From positions 1-64,000 of the forward strand of contig CAYFZO010000008.1 of assembly GCA_964347615.1 (NCBI GenBank): 64,000 bases of DNA, read 5' to 3'. Under the pieces are notes generated by a model. The model was not told the origin of the DNA. It was given only the letters and a program-made list of their open reading frames with translations, and ran no database searches. Of the stretch, positions 33,559-41,634 are shown one piece after another. Numbering within the stretch: the first letter of the stretch is position 1; every line of letters starts with the position of its first letter. The translations under genes were made by a program, and so were the position numbers. Source of the stretch: CAYFZO01 sp964347615 (GTDB lineage Bacteria; Pseudomonadota; Gammaproteobacteria; Poriferisulfidales; Oxydemutatoraceae).

Positions 33559-35280
33559 ATGGCTGGAAATATCAGAAACGCTTTGCCGAACGGCACGAAG
33601 CTGGGCGAACATTACAAGATCGAAGAATGTATCGGCGTCGGTAGTTTTAGCATTGTCTATCGGGCGAGACACGGCGACAATCCAGACGATGTATGCGCCA
33701 TCAAGGAGTTGTTTCCGAGCCATCTTGTGTCCCGCAAAGGCAAGTTGGTGCGGCCTTCGTCAAGCGGAGTGGTGGAGTCGTATAAAAAGACCCTGAGTGG
33801 TTTTTTGTCGGAAGCGAAACGCCTGACCCGGTTGGGCGACTGCCCCGGTGTCGTGCGTTGCCGTAACTACTTTGAGGAGAACCGGACCAGTTATTTGGTG
33901 ATGGAGTATGTAGAAGGGAAGTGTTTAAGGGACATGATAGCCGCTTATAAGGAAAGGAACGATACGTTCAAGCCTGAGGTAGTAAAGTCTTGGTTCGAGG
34001 ACCTTTTATCGGGATTGAAAGAGGTTCACAAGGCAGAGCTTCTGCACCTCGATATCAGGCCGGACAACGTTTATATAAGGCACCAGGATAAGAAGCCGGT
34101 TTTGCTGGGTTTCGGCGCTGTCCGTCACGAGACGGGTAAAAGAACGGAGAGTGATTCGCTGGTAAGTACTCGCCCTTATGCCCCGTATGAGCAGGAACGT
34201 TCACATGGAGAGTTGGGTCCTTGGACGGATATTTACGCGCTGGGGGTGATGTTTTATGAATTGATGTTTTTGGACAGGGATGAATTGCCGGACAGTTCGT
34301 CTCGCTTGGATTCGATATTCATCAAGAAGGCAGGGGATTTATTGCCTCCGGCGGTGTCGAGAAAAGAGAGTTCAGGCTATCCTTCGGATTTTCTGAGGTT
34401 GATAGAGAAGTGCTTGTCGGTGGATAAGGAAAACCGGCCGCAAAGCGTGGAAGAGGTGGGGTCATCTCTGCCGAAAAAGAGTGTGCCGTCGGAAGATCCC
34501 ATCGCGCCGCGGTCGCGGCGATTAGTGGGGCTGGCGGTGTCAATAGCGTTTTTGGTGGTATTGGTTTCGGGAAGCGTTATGTATTTTTGGCCCCGCCCGA
34601 ACCCGCTCGAGATCGAGATGGTCGAATTAAGGGGGGGCAATTTCCTGATGGGGAGTGAGTTTGGCTCTGCTGATGAACGACCTATTCATCGCGTTGAAAT
34701 CGAGCCGTTTGCGATTGGGAAGTATGAGGTGCTGGGTTTTCAGTATCGGGCTTTTGAAACCGCGACGGGTCGTAGCGGCGCTGAGTACCACGGGGACAAA
34801 GCTTCCGTTACGAATGTTTCTTGGTATGACGCCCAAAAGTATATAGATTGGCTGAACGATCGAACGGGTCTTAATTACCGTCTTCCGACGGAAGCTGAGT
34901 GGGAGTATGCGGCTCGTGCGGGCAGCATTACGGCGTATCATTTTGGCGATGATGAGTATTTGTTGTACCGTTACGCCAATTATGGTCAGCGTAATAGTGG
35001 CCCTATGAAGGCAGGGAGTTTTCGTCCGAACGCATGGGGCATATATGACATGCTAGGGAACGTATGGGAATGGGTGGAGGACTGCTGGCATGATGATTAT
35101 TCAGGTGCCCCGTCCGACAGGCGCGCCTGGGTATCGGGTTGTGTCGATACGGAGAGAGCCGTTCTTCGCGGCGGCTCTTGGAATGCCCATGCCTGGTCCC
35201 TTCGGTCGGTGAGCCGGGCCGGGAGCTCCCGGTCCGTCCGCAGCGACCTCAGCGGGTTTCGTCTCGTGCAGGACTTATGA
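33559..35280 (+). CDS. Kinase-like/FGE-sulfatase fusion membrane protein 2 (predicted DGR target)
   Basis: 573 aa tandem paralogue of the gene at 30854. The first ~210 codons are virtually identical (same HLD and GFG substitutions). After that the sequences diverge. This copy has an extra LDSIFIK insertion in the kinase tail and a much shorter Pro-rich linker after the membrane helix (GSVMYFWPRPNPLEIEMV). The FGE-sulfatase domain is complete (GNFLMGSEFG, RLPTEAEWEYA, MLGNVWEWVEDCW). It ends in RGGSWNAHAW ... LRSVSR ... GFRLVQDL, again a predicted variable region. Kinase-half identity combined with lectin-half divergence suggests conversion or recent duplication of the 5' part and diversification of the 3' part. 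Confidence 0.8.
   Translation: MAGNIRNALPNGTKLGEHYKIEECIGVGSFSIVYRARHGDNPDDVCAIKELFPSHLVSRKGKLVRPSSSGVVESYKKTLSGFLSEAKRLTRLGDCPGVVRCRNYFEENRTSYLVMEYVEGKCLRDMIAAYKERNDTFKPEVVKSWFEDLLSGLKEVHKAELLHLDIRPDNVYIRHQDKKPVLLGFGAVRHETGKRTESDSLVSTRPYAPYEQERSHGELGPWTDIYALGVMFYELMFLDRDELPDSSSRLDSIFIKKAGDLLPPAVSRKESSGYPSDFLRLIEKCLSVDKENRPQSVEEVGSSLPKKSVPSEDPIAPRSRRLVGLAVSIAFLVVLVSGSVMYFWPRPNPLEIEMVELRGGNFLMGSEFGSADERPIHRVEIEPFAIGKYEVLGFQYRAFETATGRSGAEYHGDKASVTNVSWYDAQKYIDWLNDRTGLNYRLPTEAEWEYAARAGSITAYHFGDDEYLLYRYANYGQRNSGPMKAGSFRPNAWGIYDMLGNVWEWVEDCWHDDYSGAPSDRRAWVSGCVDTERAVLRGGSWNAHAWSLRSVSRAGSSRSVRSDLSGFRLVQDL
35167..35280 (+). other. Candidate DGR variable region 2
   Basis: 114 bp partner of 32513-32626. 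By my alignment about two dozen bases differ. Roughly three quarters of these are at codon positions 1 or 2, and nearly all of the rest are T/C exchanges at position 3. Codon pairs include GAC/AAT, CTC/TCC, AAC/GTC and ATC/AGC, all explicable as NNY derived from AAY. Confidence 0.6.
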
Positions 35281-35308
35281 CTCCTTGTTGCTTGTTTCTT
35301 GTTCCCTT

Positions 35309-35380
35309 GACGGCGAGCGTGAGCGAGCGCACCACCGTGAGGCGGCGCTGTCCCGTTCGACTGCGCGGGAGATTTTTTTC
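35309..35380 (+). terminator. Tandem hairpins and terminator after kinase-FGE gene 2
   Basis: Counterpart of 32648-32718. The outer stem is kept with one G-T pair (GACGGCG/CGCTGTC). The inner hairpin and the terminator stem (CCCGTTC-GACT-GCGCGGG at 35352-35369) carry mismatches, and seven T follow. It is probably a weaker terminator than that of gene 1. Confidence 0.55.
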
Positions 35381-35460
35381 GTGGGCTGATGCCTGAAAGA
35401 AGCACCAACCTCAACTGCTGCAGGCTGTGGAGCTCTGTTTCTGCCCATCCTGATTATTGA

Positions 35461-36117
35461 TTCGCACAAGTTCAGGGCGATGTGAGATAAAAACAAAAAC
35501 CCGCTCCGAGCCGTCAAGCGCCGGAGCGAGCCTGATTCAGGCCACCAAGAAAACCAACAAAAAGCACCTGAATCATGCAGACGAAAAGCCTGCGATGAGT
35601 CGCGTACTCGCCACGAGAATTATCTGGAACTTTCCCTCTGCCGGCGGTTGAGCAGGAGAGAAAGATCCAAGTCGTCGGTTGTTTTTGCGAGGCCGAGACC
35701 GGCACCTGCTTGCTTGCGTATTATCTGCCGTTCGACGCGTACCCCGAATTCGGCAACAACGCTTGTCTTGCGCGTAAGTTGAACCTGCAAACCGAAAGTG
35801 TGCTCGACATCGACCAAGCCGCCTCGCTTGCGTTGTTCGGATGCCTCGCCGCCCCGCCTTCAATCACGCCGTCCTCAATCTAGGGGCTGCGTCGAGCGGG
35901 ACAACCGAGCCGTACGCGAGGAGTTTTACTCTCAATACCATGGAGGGGGCGATTTGGCGTCGATCAATCAAGGGCTGGCCGAATACCAGCACTGATACAA
36001 TCACTTCCGCCCGCACCGAGCACTGGTTTTTAAGTTCCCCGATGGAGTATCTTGAGCGCCTCGGAATGGCTGTTTGAAAGGGAGGCCTTTTGCCTTATAT
36101 GTTCTGAACTCATACAG
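35461..36117 (+). mobile_element. Degraded IS481-like element, copy C
   Basis: Sister of copy B, with the same left-end decay, the same early stop and the same unalignable middle. It ends in a right repeat (GAACTCATACA at 36107-36117). It therefore derives from the same duplication that made the kinase-FGE tandem. It separates that tandem from glyA. Confidence 0.7.
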
Positions 36118-36140
36118 CTGCGGTCGTTCCCGCGACCAGG

Positions 36141-36149
36141 TGCTACAAT
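36141..36149 (+). promoter_or_regulatory. Possible extended -10 promoter of glyA
   Basis: TGCTACAAT at 36141-36149 fits an extended -10 (TGnTACAAT), 67 bp before the glyA start and just outside the IS remnant. No good -35 is visible, which such promoters can lack. Confidence 0.35.
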
Positions 36150-36215
36150 ATCTAGTCTCGTCCCAATCCAATGAATGATTGCGCGAGAAATATCAGGGAA
36201 TATCAAGGACTATCA

Positions 36216-37466
36216 ATGTTTTCCTCCAGCATGAAGATAGCCGGTTTTGACGCGGAACTGGCGGCGGCGATCGACGCCGAGAAAGCGCGTCAGGAAGAAC
36301 ACGTCGAGTTGATTGCTTCCGAGAACTACGCAAGCCCCAGGGTGCTTGAGGCGCAGGGGTCGGTGCTGACCAACAAATACGCCGAAGGCTACCCGGCGAA
36401 ACGCTATTACGGCGGCTGCGAGAACGTGGATATTGCTGAGCAGCTGGCGATAGACCGCCTCAAGCGGCTGTACGGCGCCGATTACGCGAACGTGCAGCCG
36501 CATTCGGGCTCGCAGGCCAACGCCGCGGTGTACCTGGCGCTGTGCTCGCCCGGCGACACGATCATGGGCATGAAGCTCTCCGACGGCGGGCATCTGACCC
36601 ACGGCTCGACGGTCAACTTCTCCGGGCAGGTTTTCAAGGCGGTGCAGTACGGCATAGACGACAACGGCTTGATCGACTACGACGCGATGGAGGCGGAGGC
36701 GATCAAGTGCAAGCCGAAGATGCTGATCGGCGGTTTCTCGGCGTACTCGCAGATCGTCGATTGGAAGCGCATGCGCGAGATCGCCGACAAGGTCGGTGCC
36801 TACCTGGTGGTGGACATGGCGCACGTGTCGGGGTTGGTCGCGGTGGACGAGTACCCGAACCCGGTGCCTTATTCCGACGTGGTGACCTCGACGACGCACA
36901 AGAGCCTGCGCGGCCCGCGCGGCGGTTTCATCCTCGCCAGGGACAACGAAGAAATCGCCAAGAAGTTGAATTCCATGGTATTTCCCGGTACGCAGGGCGG
37001 GCCGTTGATGCACGTGATCGCGGCCAAGGCGGTGGCGTTTCTCGAAGCGTTGCAACCCGAGTTCAAGGAGTACATCCGCGCGGTCAAGAGCAACGCCAAG
37101 ACGATGGCGAAGACCTTGATCGAACGGGGCTACGAGGTCGTTTCCGGCGGCACCGAGAACCACTTGATGCTGGTCAGCCTGGTCGCCAAGAAGATCACCG
37201 GCAAGGATGCCGACGCCGCGCTCGGCAGGGCGCACATCACGGTGAACAAGAACAGCGTGCCCAACGACCCGAACTCGCCGTTCGTGACCGGCGGCCTTCG
37301 TTTCGGCACGCCGGCGATCACCACGCGCGGTTTTCGCGGCGAGGAGACTGAGTATCTGACCAATATGATCTGCGACGTTCTCGACGACATCGGCGACGAA
37401 GCCAAGATCGCCGAGGTTGCGGAAAAAGCGAAGGCGCTGTGCCGGAAGTTTCCGGTCTACCGATAA
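36216..37466 (+). CDS. glyA: Serine hydroxymethyltransferase
   Basis: 416 aa from ATG 36216. Interconverts serine and glycine with tetrahydrofolate, PLP-dependent, cytosolic. Family stretches are intact: HVELIASENYASPRV near residue 30, NKYAEGYPAKRYYGGC near 55, NVQPHSGSQAN near 95, and the PLP lysine in TSTTHKSLRGPRGG near 230. This start is preferred over an upstream ATG at 36171. It matches the E. coli N-terminus (short lead then MKIAGFDAEL) and has AGGA 8 nt upstream. nrdR follows after 27 bp, so the two are likely co-transcribed. Confidence 0.96.
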   Translation: MFSSSMKIAGFDAELAAAIDAEKARQEEHVELIASENYASPRVLEAQGSVLTNKYAEGYPAKRYYGGCENVDIAEQLAIDRLKRLYGADYANVQPHSGSQANAAVYLALCSPGDTIMGMKLSDGGHLTHGSTVNFSGQVFKAVQYGIDDNGLIDYDAMEAEAIKCKPKMLIGGFSAYSQIVDWKRMREIADKVGAYLVVDMAHVSGLVAVDEYPNPVPYSDVVTSTTHKSLRGPRGGFILARDNEEIAKKLNSMVFPGTQGGPLMHVIAAKAVAFLEALQPEFKEYIRAVKSNAKTMAKTLIERGYEVVSGGTENHLMLVSLVAKKITGKDADAALGRAHITVNKNSVPNDPNSPFVTGGLRFGTPAITTRGFRGEETEYLTNMICDVLDDIGDEAKIAEVAEKAKALCRKFPVYR

Positions 37467-37493
37467 TCGGGAGACGTTCCAGAGGACAGTTCG

Positions 37494-38108
37494 ATGGAAT
37501 GCCCAAGTTGCGGTTCGCTCGGGAGCTCGGTTGTAGATTCGCGCTACAAGAGTGAGAGCAAGCAGAAGCGACGCAAGAGGAAATGCAAGTCGTGCGGCAA
37601 AGCGTTCATGACGCTCGAGCAACTCGAGGTCAGTCCGATCCAGCGGGTGCGGGTGATCAAGCGCGACGGGCGCCGCGAAGCTTTCAGCAGCGAGAAACTC
37701 AGGAAAGGCGTGCAGCTGGCGATCGCCAAACGCCCGATCAGCACCGAGAGGGTCGACTATCTGGTCCAAGACGTGGGTCGGCGCCTGGTGAAGACCGGCA
37801 GGGCGGAGTTCGAAACCAATTACATCGGCGAGATGGTGATGCGTCTGCTCATCAGGCTCGACCGCGTCGCCTACATCCGCTTCGCCTCGGTGTACCGCAA
37901 TTTCAGGGAGGTCGGCTTGTTCAGACGGACGATCGAGCACGCGGAGAAAGGCGCGCACCCGAAAGCGCCCGACGCGCAAGGCAGGTTTCCTTTTGCCGAA
38001 CCGCAGCCCGAGTCGAACCGGCCGGTTTTGAGCAAAGGCAGATCGGGCAAACGGAAGTCGAAGCGGACTAGGTCAAGCAAGTCGAAACCGCGCGGCGCCA
38101 AGACCTGA
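37494..38108 (+). CDS. nrdR: Transcriptional repressor NrdR
   Basis: 204 aa. Represses ribonucleotide reductase genes according to ATP/dATP level. It has an N-terminal zinc ribbon (CPSCGS ... CKSCGK) and an ATP-cone (KRDGRREAFSSEKLRKGVQLA, then RFASVYRNFREV). The core normally ends near residue 150. Here about 50 further residues form a Lys/Arg/Ser-rich tail (KGRSGKRKSKRTRSSKSKPR) that could add DNA or RNA contact. It sits between glyA and ribD, its usual place in gammaproteobacteria. Confidence 0.95.
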   Translation: MECPSCGSLGSSVVDSRYKSESKQKRRKRKCKSCGKAFMTLEQLEVSPIQRVRVIKRDGRREAFSSEKLRKGVQLAIAKRPISTERVDYLVQDVGRRLVKTGRAEFETNYIGEMVMRLLIRLDRVAYIRFASVYRNFREVGLFRRTIEHAEKGAHPKAPDAQGRFPFAEPQPESNRPVLSKGRSGKRKSKRTRSSKSKPRGAKT

Positions 38109-38231
38109 CGCGAAGAGCCGCGTGAGAAGCGCGCCGCCAGGTGCGTCCGCGTTGCAAGCGTCAACCGGCAGCCGTCTTCTTGCGGCGGGGCGGGCTAAAA
38201 TCCCGCCGTTCAATCTCAGCGGGCATTACGG

Positions 38232-39359
38232 ATGGCGGCAATGGCGACCGATTCACGCGAAGACGCGCACTACATGGCAAGGGCGTTGCAACTTGCCCGC
38301 CGTGGTCTCTATACCGCGGCGCCGAACCCTTGCGTCGGTTGTGTCATCGTCAACGGTGGGCGGGTCGTCGGCGAAGGGTGGCACGCGAGGGCCGGTGAAG
38401 CGCACGCCGAAGCCGCGGCGCTCGAGCAGGCGGGTTCCGCCGCGCGTGGGGCGACCGTCTATGTCACGCTCGAGCCGTGCACGCACCACGGACGCACGCC
38501 GCCTTGCGGCAACGCGTTGATTGCCGCGGGCGTTGCGCGCGTCGTCGCGGCGGCGCGCGATCCGAACCCGGAAGTTTCGGGCGGCGGCGTCGAAGCGCTT
38601 GAGGCTGCCGGCGTCGAGACCGAGGTCGGCGTCTGTGAGGCTCAGGCACGTGAGCTGAACTTCGGCTTCTTCACGCGCGTACGGCTCAAGCGTCCGTGGG
38701 TGCGGATCAAATGGGGCATGAGTCTCGACGGTCGGGTTACGGCGGCCGGGAGAAAAGGGGAATGGATTACCTGCGACGCCTCGCGCCGGGACGTGCAGTT
38801 TCAACGGGCGCGTTGCGGCGCGTTGATGACCGGCGCCGGCACGGTGCTTGCCGACGACCCGCGCTTGAACCTTCGTTTGAGCAGCGAGGAATTGGGGCAC
38901 GAAGGCGAAGTGCGTCGTCCCTTGCGCGTGGTGGTCGACGGCGCTTTACGTACCTCGCCTTCGGCGCAGGTTTATCGCTTGCCCGGGCAGGTGCTGCTTG
39001 CGTGCCGCGAAGACGTGCCCCTCAAGCCGGGGTTTGAGGACGCGGGGGTCGAAGTGCGCCGTTTTGCGCGTGAGGGGGAACACCTGGCGCCGGCGCCGTT
39101 GCTTGAACACCTTGCCGAGCGCGGGGTCAACGAAGTGCAGGTCGAAGCTGGCCCGGGTCTGTGCGGTGCGCTGATCGAACGGGGGTTGTATGATGAGATT
39201 TTGCTGTACGTTGCACCGTGCCTGCTCGGCGGCGCCGGCTTGCCGCCCGCCGCACTGGGAGGCGTCGTCTCGGTCGAGCAGCGCGAGGCGCTGAGATGGT
39301 GCGACGTGCGCAAGGTCGGAGACGACCTGAGGATACTGATGCGCAAGGAGGAAACCTGA
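38232..39359 (+). CDS. ribD: Bifunctional riboflavin deaminase/reductase
   Basis: 375 aa. The N-terminal deaminase has the zinc site HAE (AHAEAAAL, near residue 60) and EPCTHHGRTPPC near 80. The C-terminal NADPH-dependent reductase starts near 150 (RIKWGMSLDGRVT) and includes VEAGPGLCGALIE near 305. It carries out steps two and three of riboflavin synthesis. A second in-frame ATG (codon 4, 38241) is an equally plausible start. It is first in ribD, HslV-like gene, ribE, ribBA, ribH, nusB, all closely spaced. No FMN riboswitch was recognised upstream. Confidence 0.95.
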   Translation: MAAMATDSREDAHYMARALQLARRGLYTAAPNPCVGCVIVNGGRVVGEGWHARAGEAHAEAAALEQAGSAARGATVYVTLEPCTHHGRTPPCGNALIAAGVARVVAAARDPNPEVSGGGVEALEAAGVETEVGVCEAQARELNFGFFTRVRLKRPWVRIKWGMSLDGRVTAAGRKGEWITCDASRRDVQFQRARCGALMTGAGTVLADDPRLNLRLSSEELGHEGEVRRPLRVVVDGALRTSPSAQVYRLPGQVLLACREDVPLKPGFEDAGVEVRRFAREGEHLAPAPLLEHLAERGVNEVQVEAGPGLCGALIERGLYDEILLYVAPCLLGGAGLPPAALGGVVSVEQREALRWCDVRKVGDDLRILMRKEET

Positions 39360-39360
39360 A

Positions 39361-39930
39361 ATGTCAACCATAGTGATAGCCAAGAAAGACGAGGTTGCGA
39401 GCATCGCGGCCGACACGCTGACGAGTTTCGGCGAACTGCGCCAGCATTCGCGCTACGAGGAGAACGGCGACAAGATATTCTTCGACGGGGACAACTATAT
39501 CGGTATCGTCGGCAGCGCCGCGCACGAATTGGTCATGCGAAGCCTCCTGAGCAGGTGCGACTACGATTTCAGCTCGCGCGAAAGCATCTTCGAGTCGTTG
39601 CGCAGGATGCATCCGCTGCTCAAGGACGATTACTTCCTCAACCCCAAGGAGGAAAGCGATGACCCGTACGAGTCGAGCCGCATAGACGCGCTGATCGTCA
39701 ACCGCAGGGGTATCTTCGGGGTGTTCTCGCTGCGCGAGGTGTTCGAGTACTCCAGGTTCTGGGCAATCGGGTCGGGCGGTGATTTTGCCCTGGGCGCGAT
39801 GTTCGCGCTCTACGCCCGTAGCGACTTGGACGCCGAGCAGATCGCCCGTGGAGGCGTCGAGGCGGGCGTGGAGTTCAACAACGCCAGCGCACCGCCGATC
39901 ACCTCTTATTCGGTCGAGCTCGACCTCTGA
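39361..39930 (+). CDS. HslV/proteasome-like Ntn-hydrolase homologue
   Basis: 189 aa. It starts MSTIVIAKKDEVASIAADTL, matching the beta-strand opening of HslV (TTIVSVRR ... AGD), and later shows FWAIGSGGDFALGAMFAL and LDAEQIARGGVEAGVEFNN, which align with HslV's IGSGG and the following helix. An N-terminal Thr/Ser nucleophile (S2 or T3) is possible after processing, but this is not proven. Such genes are easily mis-annotated as transporters, yet there are no membrane segments. It begins 2 nt after the ribD stop and ends 7 nt before ribE, so it is co-expressed with riboflavin synthesis for no known reason. Confidence 0.7.
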   Translation: MSTIVIAKKDEVASIAADTLTSFGELRQHSRYEENGDKIFFDGDNYIGIVGSAAHELVMRSLLSRCDYDFSSRESIFESLRRMHPLLKDDYFLNPKEESDDPYESSRIDALIVNRRGIFGVFSLREVFEYSRFWAIGSGGDFALGAMFALYARSDLDAEQIARGGVEAGVEFNNASAPPITSYSVELDL

Positions 39931-39937
39931 AGAGCCG

Positions 39938-40534
39938 GTGTTCACGGGCATCGTCGAGACGCTTGGCCGCGTCGTGCAGCTTGAGCGCAGCGGCGGCGAC
40001 GCGAGCCTGTCCGTCGAGGCCGGCGAGGAGTTCATCAAGACCCTTGAACCCGGCGCGAGCGTACTGGTCGCCGGCGTGTGCCTGACCGCAACACGCCTGG
40101 AGGAAAAATCGTTCACGGCGGACGTGTCTTCCGAGACTCTGGCGTGCACCACGCTCGGCGGCTGGCGCGAAGGCGAGGCGGTCAATCTGGAACGCGCGCT
40201 GCGGTTCGGCGACTCGGTCGACGGCCATCTCGTCAGCGGTCACGTCGACGCGGTCGCACGGGTCGTTGCGCGGGTGAGCGAAGCCCGCAGCGAGCGTTTC
40301 GAGATCGAGGCGCCGGCGGCGCTCGCCGGGTTGATTGCACCCAAGGGCGCGGTTTGCCTCGACGGCGTGAGCCTGACCGTCAACGACGCGTCCTCGGTGA
40401 AATTCAACGTCAATATCATCCCCCATACGCTTGAAAACACGACGTTTTCGTCGAGACGCCCCGGAGACGGGGTCAACCTGGAGGTGGACTTGCTCGCGCG
40501 CTACATCGAGCGCTGCCTCGCCCGCCGCGGCTGA
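39938..40534 (+). CDS. ribE: Riboflavin synthase alpha subunit
   Basis: 198 aa, start GTG 39938. A longer ATG-initiated frame exists upstream, but it overlaps the HslV-like gene, and the family always begins M-F-T-G-I. The protein is an internally repeated lumazine-binding fold: repeat 1 from FTGIVETLG, repeat 2 from SVDGHLVSGHVD near residue 90. GVCLT and DGVSLTVND are the matching substrate-binding segments. Dismutates two dimethylribityllumazines to riboflavin. Confidence 0.95.
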   Translation: MFTGIVETLGRVVQLERSGGDASLSVEAGEEFIKTLEPGASVLVAGVCLTATRLEEKSFTADVSSETLACTTLGGWREGEAVNLERALRFGDSVDGHLVSGHVDAVARVVARVSEARSERFEIEAPAALAGLIAPKGAVCLDGVSLTVNDASSVKFNVNIIPHTLENTTFSSRRPGDGVNLEVDLLARYIERCLARRG

Positions 40535-40542
40535 GGTTTGCG

Positions 40543-41634
40543 ATGCCGATCTCAAGCGTCGAAGAGATTGTCGCCGACGTCCGCGCCGGGCGCACCGTCA
40601 TCATCGTCGACGACGAAGGCCGGGAGAACGAAGGCGACTTGATCGTCGCCGCCGAGAAGATCACGCCCGAAGCGATGAACTTCATGAGCAAGTACGGGCG
40701 CGGCTTGATTTGCCTGACGTTGACCCGCGAACGTTGCGTCCAGCTGGATCTGCCGCTGATGGTCAGCGACACCGACAACCGCCTCGCGACGAACTTCACG
40801 ATTTCGATAGACGCGCGCGAAGGCGTGACCACCGGCATCTCGGCGCAGGACCGCGCACATACGATACGCGTCGCGGTCGCGGCGGCGGCGATCCCTTCCG
40901 ACATCACCCGCCCCGGGCACATATTCCCCCTGATGGCCCAGCCCGGCGGGGTGCTGACCCGCGCCGGGCATACCGAAGCCGGGTGCGACCTGACCGCGCT
41001 CGCGGGGCTTGAGCCCGCCGCGGTCATCGTCGAGATACTGAACGACGACGGCAGCATGGCACGGCGCGACGACGTCGAGGTCTTCGCCGCCGAACACGAC
41101 CTGAAAATCGGCACGATCGAGAACCTGATCGCTTACCGTCTCGAACGCGAACGCACGGTCGTTTTCGTCAAGCGGGAACGCATGAAGACCGCCTACGGCG
41201 AATTCATGATGCACGTCTACGAGGACACCGTGAACCGCACCACGCACCTCGCGCTGAGCTGCGGTGAGATTCGCCGCGACGAGCCGTCGCTGGTGCGCGT
41301 GCACGTCGAGAACACCTTGAGCGACACCCTCGGCGCTTCCAGCCGTTCCTGGCCTCTGGCCGACGCGCTGCGGAGAATCGTCGCCGAAGGCAGGGGGGTC
41401 GCGGTGGTGCTGCGGTTGCCCGAGAAATACGCGGGTCTGCAGAAACAGCTCGGGGAGATGCTGGGGCAACGGGACGACCGACCTCGCGGGACCGCGGACC
41501 GCTGGACGCTCGGCGTCGGCGGGCAGATACTCAACCACCTCGGCGTCGGGCGCATGCGCCTGATGAGTTCGCCGCAGCGCTTTCACGGCCTCGGCGGGTT
41601 CGGCTTGTCGGTGGAGGAATACGTCAATGAGTGA
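40543..41634 (+). CDS. ribBA: 3,4-dihydroxy-2-butanone-4-phosphate synthase with degenerate GTP cyclohydrolase II domain
   Basis: 363 aa. Residues 1-200: a complete RibB with the acidic loop DDEGRENEGDLI (near 25-36) and RPGHIFPLMAQPGGVL near 130, making the four-carbon unit of riboflavin. Residues ~205-363 resemble GTP cyclohydrolase II, but all zinc-binding cysteines of that enzyme are absent (where the Cys cluster belongs it reads ENTLSDTLGASSRSW). That half is probably inactive, so a separate ribA is expected elsewhere. The 3' end overlaps ribH by 8 nt. Confidence 0.93.
   Translation: MPISSVEEIVADVRAGRTVIIVDDEGRENEGDLIVAAEKITPEAMNFMSKYGRGLICLTLTRERCVQLDLPLMVSDTDNRLATNFTISIDAREGVTTGISAQDRAHTIRVAVAAAAIPSDITRPGHIFPLMAQPGGVLTRAGHTEAGCDLTALAGLEPAAVIVEILNDDGSMARRDDVEVFAAEHDLKIGTIENLIAYRLERERTVVFVKRERMKTAYGEFMMHVYEDTVNRTTHLALSCGEIRRDEPSLVRVHVENTLSDTLGASSRSWPLADALRRIVAEGRGVAVVLRLPEKYAGLQKQLGEMLGQRDDRPRGTADRWTLGVGGQILNHLGVGRMRLMSSPQRFHGLGGFGLSVEEYVNE

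Noticed and set aside
29528..36117. Reverse transcriptase, Avd gene or template repeat for a local DGR
   Set aside because: Looked for RT-like and Avd-like proteins and for AAC-rich near-copies of the variable regions on both strands. None seen in this window.
38109..38231. FMN riboswitch before ribD
   Set aside because: The short gap after nrdR does not show the conserved RFN core.
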